Assembly: GCA_017506865.1 (NCBI GenBank)
Contig: JAFCMP010000335.1
Location: 558,001 to 622,000 of the forward strand
Reading direction: 5' to 3'
DNA length: 64,000 bases
Origin: Tribonema minus
Taxonomy: Eukaryota; Sar; Xanthophyceae; Tribonematales; Tribonemataceae
A program made the translations under genes and the position numbers. The notes under the pieces are model-generated. The model was not told the origin of the DNA. It did not search any database and saw nothing but the letters and a program-made list of their open reading frames with translations. Shown piece after piece: positions 58,819-64,000 of this stretch (positions are counted from its first letter, which is position 1; each line of letters begins with the position of its first letter).

Positions 58819-60262
58819 ATGACAATGGAGCGCACCAGGCCCAATGCACCCACAGCCCCTGCAAACCACCATGAGATTATGAGGATGGTGTTCACCAGCA
58901 TGGCGGGGGCGCAGGCTGCTGCCCAAGGAAGGCTGGAGCCTCAACAGGGCCATCCACGATGCAGCCGCTCCCACGGTCAAGGTGCGACTGGAGGCTGACA
59001 GTGCCCCCCCCGCCATCGCGCATCGCCTTTCAGACGATACGACCAGAAAGCTCGTTGTGGAGCTGACGATGGAGGGCGACTTTACAAGCATCCAAGAGCG
59101 CCCACTAAGCCTGCGTCCCTGTCCGGTGCAGCTGGAGCTCAATGGGGTCAGGGGTGAGTTAGGCCCAGTGCCAGCAGGCCTGCGAGAGCTGCATCTTTGT
59201 GCTTTCTACAGTCGAGGCGACGTGGATATTCCTCACCCTTTGCTTACTGAGCTTGCTAACGGCGACGCCGTGAAAACCTTCTTCAACGAGACACTAGCTA
59301 TCATCGGGGCCGTCTTGCCAATTCTGCAAGTCCTTCACGTTGCTGGCCCATATGCAGCAGACGAAGACAGCTGGCCAGATTCGTTCGTTTCTTTCCGTTC
59401 TTGCCTACAAGCACTGTGCGAGCTGCCACATCCTCATCTTGAGGAATTTGGCATCAGTGTTTGGAAAGTGCACTGGGAAGACCTGGTGCCATGCATGTCG
59501 CCAGCGGTGGCAAAACTGAAGATCGAGAGCTGCCTGTTTGAGTCAGGCGCTAGTTCACGCAGAATCGACGTGCCGTCGCTGCCCGAAGGGATACTGCGCC
59601 TAGAGCTGACATACTGCAACTGTTACGTCGACCATTTTGTGTTCAACAGATTGCCGGATAGTCTGCGGCACATTGTTGTCGATGTAGGTCTCACCGAGGT
59701 TGACTTCGAACAGCCTTTGCCCACTCGCTTGGAGTCGTGCAATCTAGTGGCCGAGGACGAGGGCGGCGTTGTCCACATCAGAGCGGGCGTGCTGCCAGCA
59801 GGTCTGCGTGTACTGGAACTGGTAGGGCACCAACGCCAGCCGCTTTGTGAGTTGCCGCCAGGCTTGCGGGTGCTCAAGCTGCTCTCTCACGAGCACCCGC
59901 TGCCGCCGCTGCCGGACGCGTTTGAGACACTCAGTCTGGTGCTGCACGCGTGCACGCACCATGTTGCCAACTTTCCTGACAGCTTGCGGTCGCTATCACT
60001 CTATTGGTGCCCCCCCCGTCCCGCACCGCCGCTGCCAGCCCGCTGGCCCTCGCACCTGGAGCGTCTTGTGTATTGGGGAATGTCAGATAGTGCAGAACTG
60101 CCATGCATTGAGCATCTGCCTCCCACATTGAGGCAGTTGGCGCCCAACAGGTGCGAGGTGCGCGCAAATTTGCCGCAGGCGCTGCAGCAGTTGCGACTGG
60201 GCCGCGAGTTCAGACAAGGGTTGGAATTTTCAGGCAGCCTGAGGGTCAAGATCGACAGCTAG
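58819..60262 (+). pseudogene. Leucine-rich-repeat protein, paralogue 3, frameshifted
   Basis: The start region MTMERTRPNAPT through RMVFTSMAG matches paralogues 1 and 2, but the G run at 58905-58909 has five G where the others have four. This shifts the frame and leads to an early stop. The correct downstream frame is then open from about 58982 to 60262 with the same LPx-type repeats (LPAGLRVLELVG, LPPGLRVLKLL, LPPTLRQLAPN) and ends earlier (KIDS) than the others. No ATG opens the downstream frame near its beginning. A sequencing error in the homopolymer, or a recent pseudogene, are both possible. Confidence 0.7.
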
Positions 60263-60697
60263 TGAGATGATCACGACTAGGGTGGTCGATCAGTGCACAA
60301 AGGGTGACTGGCTATATAATATCTACACGATTTGCAGTGCTCTGTTAGAGTTTGCTTGAACCATTGCCGTCTGTTGTGCTGCTCTTTCACACCTGCCTCA
60401 CATGTGAGTGCTATTCCTGGGTACGATAGTACTCAGGTCTCCCTAAGCTTAAATCACCTCACCTTTTTTATTTTGAACCACTGCACCTGCGGGCTAGCTG
60501 ACTGCTGCTAACACCTCAGTTAGTGTCATTATTGAGCAATATCGACCCGACGCCAAGCGGTTTGCTGTCGTCGTGGTGCTGTCCAAAGAGCTCCTCAAGT
60601 AAACTACTTTGCCTGTGCAGAATCCACCGTTTGCGAAACCGCCAGAATTGCTGAAATCCTTGCGTCATTTGCCTGATGCGTTGGCGGTCCCACCAGC
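60263..60697. promoter_or_regulatory. Gap before the palindrome gene, presumed promoter
   Basis: Includes CTATATAATATC near 60312 and no coding segment. The start 60290-60300 (GGGTGGTCGATCAG) matches the flank of paralogue 2. Confidence 0.3.
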
Positions 60698-60741
60698 ATG
60701 CCTAGGAGTGCAACAGCAGGGCGAGCTGCTGCTCGACCGGC

Positions 60742-60796
<55 letters not shown>

Positions 60797-61228
60797 CCGC
60801 CGTCCAGAAGGAGTGCACGATTGCAAGGCCGTCGAAACACAGCACTACAGGCAGAGCAGGAGAACGACGCTGCTATCGAGGGTGATACCGGCACCAGGCA
60901 GCAGCGTCTGCGAGCCGCACGAGACAGAGCCAGGAGGAGCCAACCAGAGTCTGCAGCACAGCGGCAAAGTCGCGCTGCAAGAGACCGAAGCAGAAAGTCT
61001 GTTCCGAAACCGGAGGCATTCTACCAGGCTGCGATTGCCAGGGCAGCGCTAGTCAAAGCGGGTGATAGGGTGGAAACATTGACAAAATCCTACACGGAGG
61101 AGGTGGAGGCGTATGGTTTTCCTGAAAGCATATCTGAGGTGCCGTTCCCGCCGGTGGTCAGCCAGGAGGTGATGCAGCACCGCATCGCCGAAGCACGAGA
61201 GGAACTCATGGGCGGCCAACTGCTGTAA
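60698..61228 (+). CDS. Small basic protein with Ala tract and RxAxRDRxRKS-type repeat, left arm
   Basis: 176 residues, ATG at 60698, TAA stop. An N-terminal poly-Ala tract is encoded by (GCA)n, interrupted once by GTA. Then SRRSARLQGR, then two copies of a basic repeat: RQQRLRAARDRARRSQ and RQSRAARDRSRKS. A compact C-terminal part follows (YQAAIARAALVKAGDRVE, YGFPESISEVPFPPVV, HRIAEAREELMGG). Similar basic repeats occur N-terminally in some transposon-encoded proteins; no catalytic domain is visible. An inverted copy lies at 63503-64000 in the other arm of the palindrome. TGTAA occurs near 61254 and 61286 after the stop. Confidence 0.55.
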
Positions 61229-61644
61229 GTGCTGTTGACAACGTTTAATCCTGTGTAACGGTTTGCAGCCAGCAACACTTGGACTGTAACGTGTTAAGGC
61301 AGAACAGCACAGCAGGCTCAAGGAATTGGATACCGTAACGGGTTATGCTTCACTGTGTTGTCCTTGCTTGTGCTGGCATACATTGTGCCAACGAACGACT
61401 TAATTGTGCATTCCAGGTCTTAAACAACTGCTCTCTTACAACAAGTGATGTGTATAGGTTTATGGGTATGCTACCTTATTCTCGCGTGTTCTCTTGTAGT
61501 AGTAGTAACGTTGACCATAAGTGACTTACTGTTAATGATGGCACTGCTCTATTACACTACAATGAGTGATGTGCTCGCGTACTTGGACTTAGCCGTCGAC
61601 GATGCATTTGCTCACTTGCAATAATCATTCTTTACATGGCGTGT

Positions 61645-62268
61645 TTTTTTTAGGAGAGTCGACTGAACGCCAGGCTACCGCTGTCTTCTAATGACAATTC
61701 ATTTGCTTACTTGCAATTTTCCTCATTTACAGGGGAATCTGGCAGTTTTTTTTTTTAAATTAAGGGAGATGGCTGAACGCTACTACTACTAGGCTACATA
61801 CGCTTCACTGTGTTGTCCTTGCTTGTGCTGGCATGCATTGTGCCAACGAACGACTTAATTGTGCATTCCAGGTCTTAAACAACTGCTCTCTTACAACAAG
61901 TGATGTGTATCGGTTTATGGATATGCTACCTTATTCTCGCGTGCTCGCTTGTAGTAGTAGTAACGTTGACCATAAGCGACTTACTGTTGATGATGGCACT
62001 GCTCTATTACACTACAATGAGTGATGTGCTCGCGTACTTGGAATTAATCGCTTGTTACAACCATGCACGGAAACGCCACCGATTGTATGGCAGCTGAAGC
62101 CTGACGTATGTAGCCTAGTAGTAGTAGCGTTCAGCCATCTCCCTTAATTAAAAAAAAAGACTGCCATAGATTCCCCTGTAAATGAGGAAAATTGCAAGTG
62201 AGCAAATGAATTGTCATTAGAAGACAGCGGTAGCCTGGCGTTCAGTCGACTCTCCTAAAAAAAAAACG
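61645..62268. repeat. Foldback unit inside the left arm, ~155-bp inverted ends
   Basis: 61645-61795 and 62105-62268 are inverted copies: GTCGACTGAACGCCAGGCTA, AGGGAGATGGCTGAACGCTA. They enclose a ~310-bp core that is a diverged direct copy of 61377-61597. The mirror unit is at about 62463-63095. The structure resembles a foldback or long-TIR non-autonomous element. No target duplication could be defined. Confidence 0.6.
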
Positions 62269-63502
62269 CATGGGTATGCTACCTTATTCTCGCGTGTTCT
62301 CTTGTAGTAGTAGTAACGTTGACCATAAGTGACTTACTGTTGATGATGGCACTGCTCTATTACACTACAATGAGTGATGTGCTCACGTACTTGGACTTAA
62401 CCGTCGACGATGCATTTGCTCACTTGCAATAATCATTATTTACAGGGGAATCTATGGCGTTTTTTCTTTAGGAGAGTCGACTGAACGCCAGGCTACCGCT
62501 GTCTTCTAATGACAATTCATTTGCTCACTTGCAATTTTCCTCATTTACAGGGGAATCTATGGCAGTTTTTTTTTATTAAAATTAAGGGAGATGGCTGAAC
62601 GCTACTACTACTAGGCTACATACGTCAGGCTTCAGCTGCCATACAATCGGTGGCGTTTCCGTGCATGGTTGTAACAAGCGATTAATTCCAAGTACGCGAG
62701 CACATCACTCATTGTAGTGTAATAGAGCAGTGCCATCATCAACAGTAAGTCGCTTATGGTCAACGTTACTACTACTACAAGAGAGCACGCGAGAATAAGG
62801 TAGCATATCCATAAACCGATACACATCACTTGTTGTAAGAGAGCAGTTGTTTAAGACCTGGAATGCACAATTAAGTCGTTCGTTGGCACAATGCATGCCA
62901 GCACAAGCAAGGACAACACAGTGAAGCGTATGTAGCCTAGTAGTAGTAGCGTTCAGCCATCTCCCTTAATTTAAAAAAAAAAACTGCCATAGATTCCCCT
63001 GTAAATGAGGAAAATTGCAAGTAAGCAAATGAATTGTCATTAGAAGACAGCGGTAGCCTGGCGTTCAGTCGACTCTCCTAAAAAAAAAACGCCATGTAAA
63101 GAATGATTATTGCAAGTGAGCAAATGCATCGTCGACGGCTAAGTCCAAGTACGCGAGCACATCACTCATTGTAGTGTAATAGAGCAGTGCCATCATTAAC
63201 AGTAAGTCACTTATGGTCAACGTTACTACTACTACAAGAGAACACGCGAGAATAAGGTAGCATACCCATAAACCTATACACATCACTTGTTGTAAGAGAG
63301 CAGTTGTTTAAGACCTGGAATGCACAATTAAGTCGTTCGTTGGCACAATGCATGCCAGCACAAGCAAGGACAACACAGTGAAGCATAAGCCGTTACGGTA
63401 TCCAATTCCTTGAGCCTGCTGTGCTGTTCTGCCTTAACACGTTACAGTCCGAGTGTTGCTGGCTGCAAACCGTTACACAGGATTAAACGTTGTCAACAGC
63501 AC

Positions 63503-63934
63503 TTACAGCAGTTGGCCGCCCATGAGTTCCTCTCGTGCTTCGGCGATGCGGTGCTGCATCACCTCCTGGCTGACCACCGGAGGGAACGGCACCTCAGATA
63601 TGCTTTCAGGAAAACCATACGCCTCCACCTCCTCCGTGTAGGATTTTGTCAATGTCTCCACCCTGTCACCCGCTTTGACTAGCGCTGCCCTGGCAATCGC
63701 AGCCTGGTAGAATGCCTCCGGTTTCGGAACAGACTTTCTGCTTCGGTCTCTTGCAGCGCGACTTTGCCGCTGTGCTGCAGACTCTGGTTGGCTCCTCCTG
63801 GCTCTGTCTCGTGCGGCTCGCAGACGCTGCTGCCTGGTGCCGGTATCACCCTCGATAGCAGCGTCGTTCTCCTGCTCTGCCTGTAGTGCTGTGTTTCGAC
63901 GGCCTTGCAATCGTGCACTCCTTCTGGAGGGCGG

Positions 63935-63995
<61 letters not shown>

Positions 63996-64000
63996 GCCGG
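63503..64000 (-). CDS. Small basic protein, right-arm copy (5' end outside window)
   Basis: The inverted copy of the gene at 60698-61228, minus strand, stop at 63503-63505. The protein is the same from the end of the Ala tract to LMGGQLL in my reading, while an overlapping frame shows base differences (for example near 63667). The Ala tract is an uninterrupted run of about 21 GCA codons and is cut by the window edge. Confidence 0.55.

Larger units (their letters stand above)
60731..64000. repeat. Giant inverted repeat (palindrome) centred near 62,365
   Basis: The left arm, at least 60731-62268, is mirrored by the right arm from about 62463 to the window end; the right arm continues outside. 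A ~190-bp non-palindromic spacer separates them. The arms are not identical: for example ACACTTGGACTG at about 61275 faces ACACTCGGACTG, and the Ala-coding triplet tract is longer and pure on the right. Inside each arm are smaller inverted blocks of ~155 bp (AGGAGAGTCGACTGAACGCC to GGAGATGGCTGAACG) around direct copies of a ~220-bp block (61377-61597, 61827-62045 and 62270-62400). Confidence 0.9.

Noticed and set aside
61833..62896. Mirrored 63-65-codon frames as small genes
   Set aside because: They lie in the P blocks of the palindrome, overlap each other in two frames and show no coding signature.
60731..64000. Palindrome as a folded-read assembly artefact
   Set aside because: Arms differ at several bases and in triplet-repeat length, which a folded read would not give apart from random errors; not fully excluded without reads.

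Overview
The window is nuclear DNA of an intron-rich, GC-rich eukaryote, most likely a microalga or a related protist. The signs are: coding segments that are much more GC-rich than their introns and can be joined only by removing GT-AG introns; homopolymeric G/C runs and degenerate telomere-like CCCTAA/CCCTAAA tracts inside introns; decayed retroelement ends; an EsV-1-7-type Cys/His repeat ORF, a family known mainly from stramenopile and green algae and their large DNA viruses; and no bacterial operon structure. I cannot name the species. No clear TGTAA polyadenylation signal follows the stop codons of the main genes, so a Chlamydomonas-like alga is not specifically supported.

Layout. 1-5607 (+) is the 3' part of a gene for a CTFxP-repeat protein (five exons). 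7033-8017 (-) is a frameshifted retroelement 3' end. 10130-13038 (-) encodes a KH-KH-SAM protein with Bicaudal-C architecture (four exons). 16095-20725 (-) encodes a serine racemase / threonine dehydratase-like PLP enzyme (five exons). 21356-23212 (-) encodes an unrecognised Ala/Gly-rich basic protein (two exons) and is divergent from the next gene, with 207 bp between start codons. 23420-40957 (+) is a dihydroxyacetone kinase gene of 14 exons spread over 17.5 kb; all 14 exons join in one frame and give a 589-residue DhaK-DhaL protein. An EsV-1-7-type ORF lies antisense inside one of its introns.

The right third (41-64 kb) is repeat-built. It holds three paralogues of a leucine-rich-repeat protein (two intact, one frameshifted) embedded in old segmental duplications; a compact LTR element with identical LTRs, one of them split by a 2.3-kb insertion carrying a coiled-coil ORF; a 48-bp perfect palindrome; two paralogous Cys/His-rich exons; GC-rich dispersed repeats; and a giant palindrome centred near 62,365 that carries a small basic-protein gene in both arms and runs off the window end.

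The most unusual feature runs through the three long-intron genes (CTFxP, racemase and kinase). At many exon-intron junctions, the splice site plus the adjoining 20-90 bases of exon has been tandemly copied into the intron, two to nine times, with a period of about 70-200 bp. These exon-edge arrays occur at acceptors and at donors, keep the exon sequence recognisable and often keep a usable GT or AG. I found about a dozen. They explain much of the intron length here and may be a mode of intron growth or a source of alternative splice sites.
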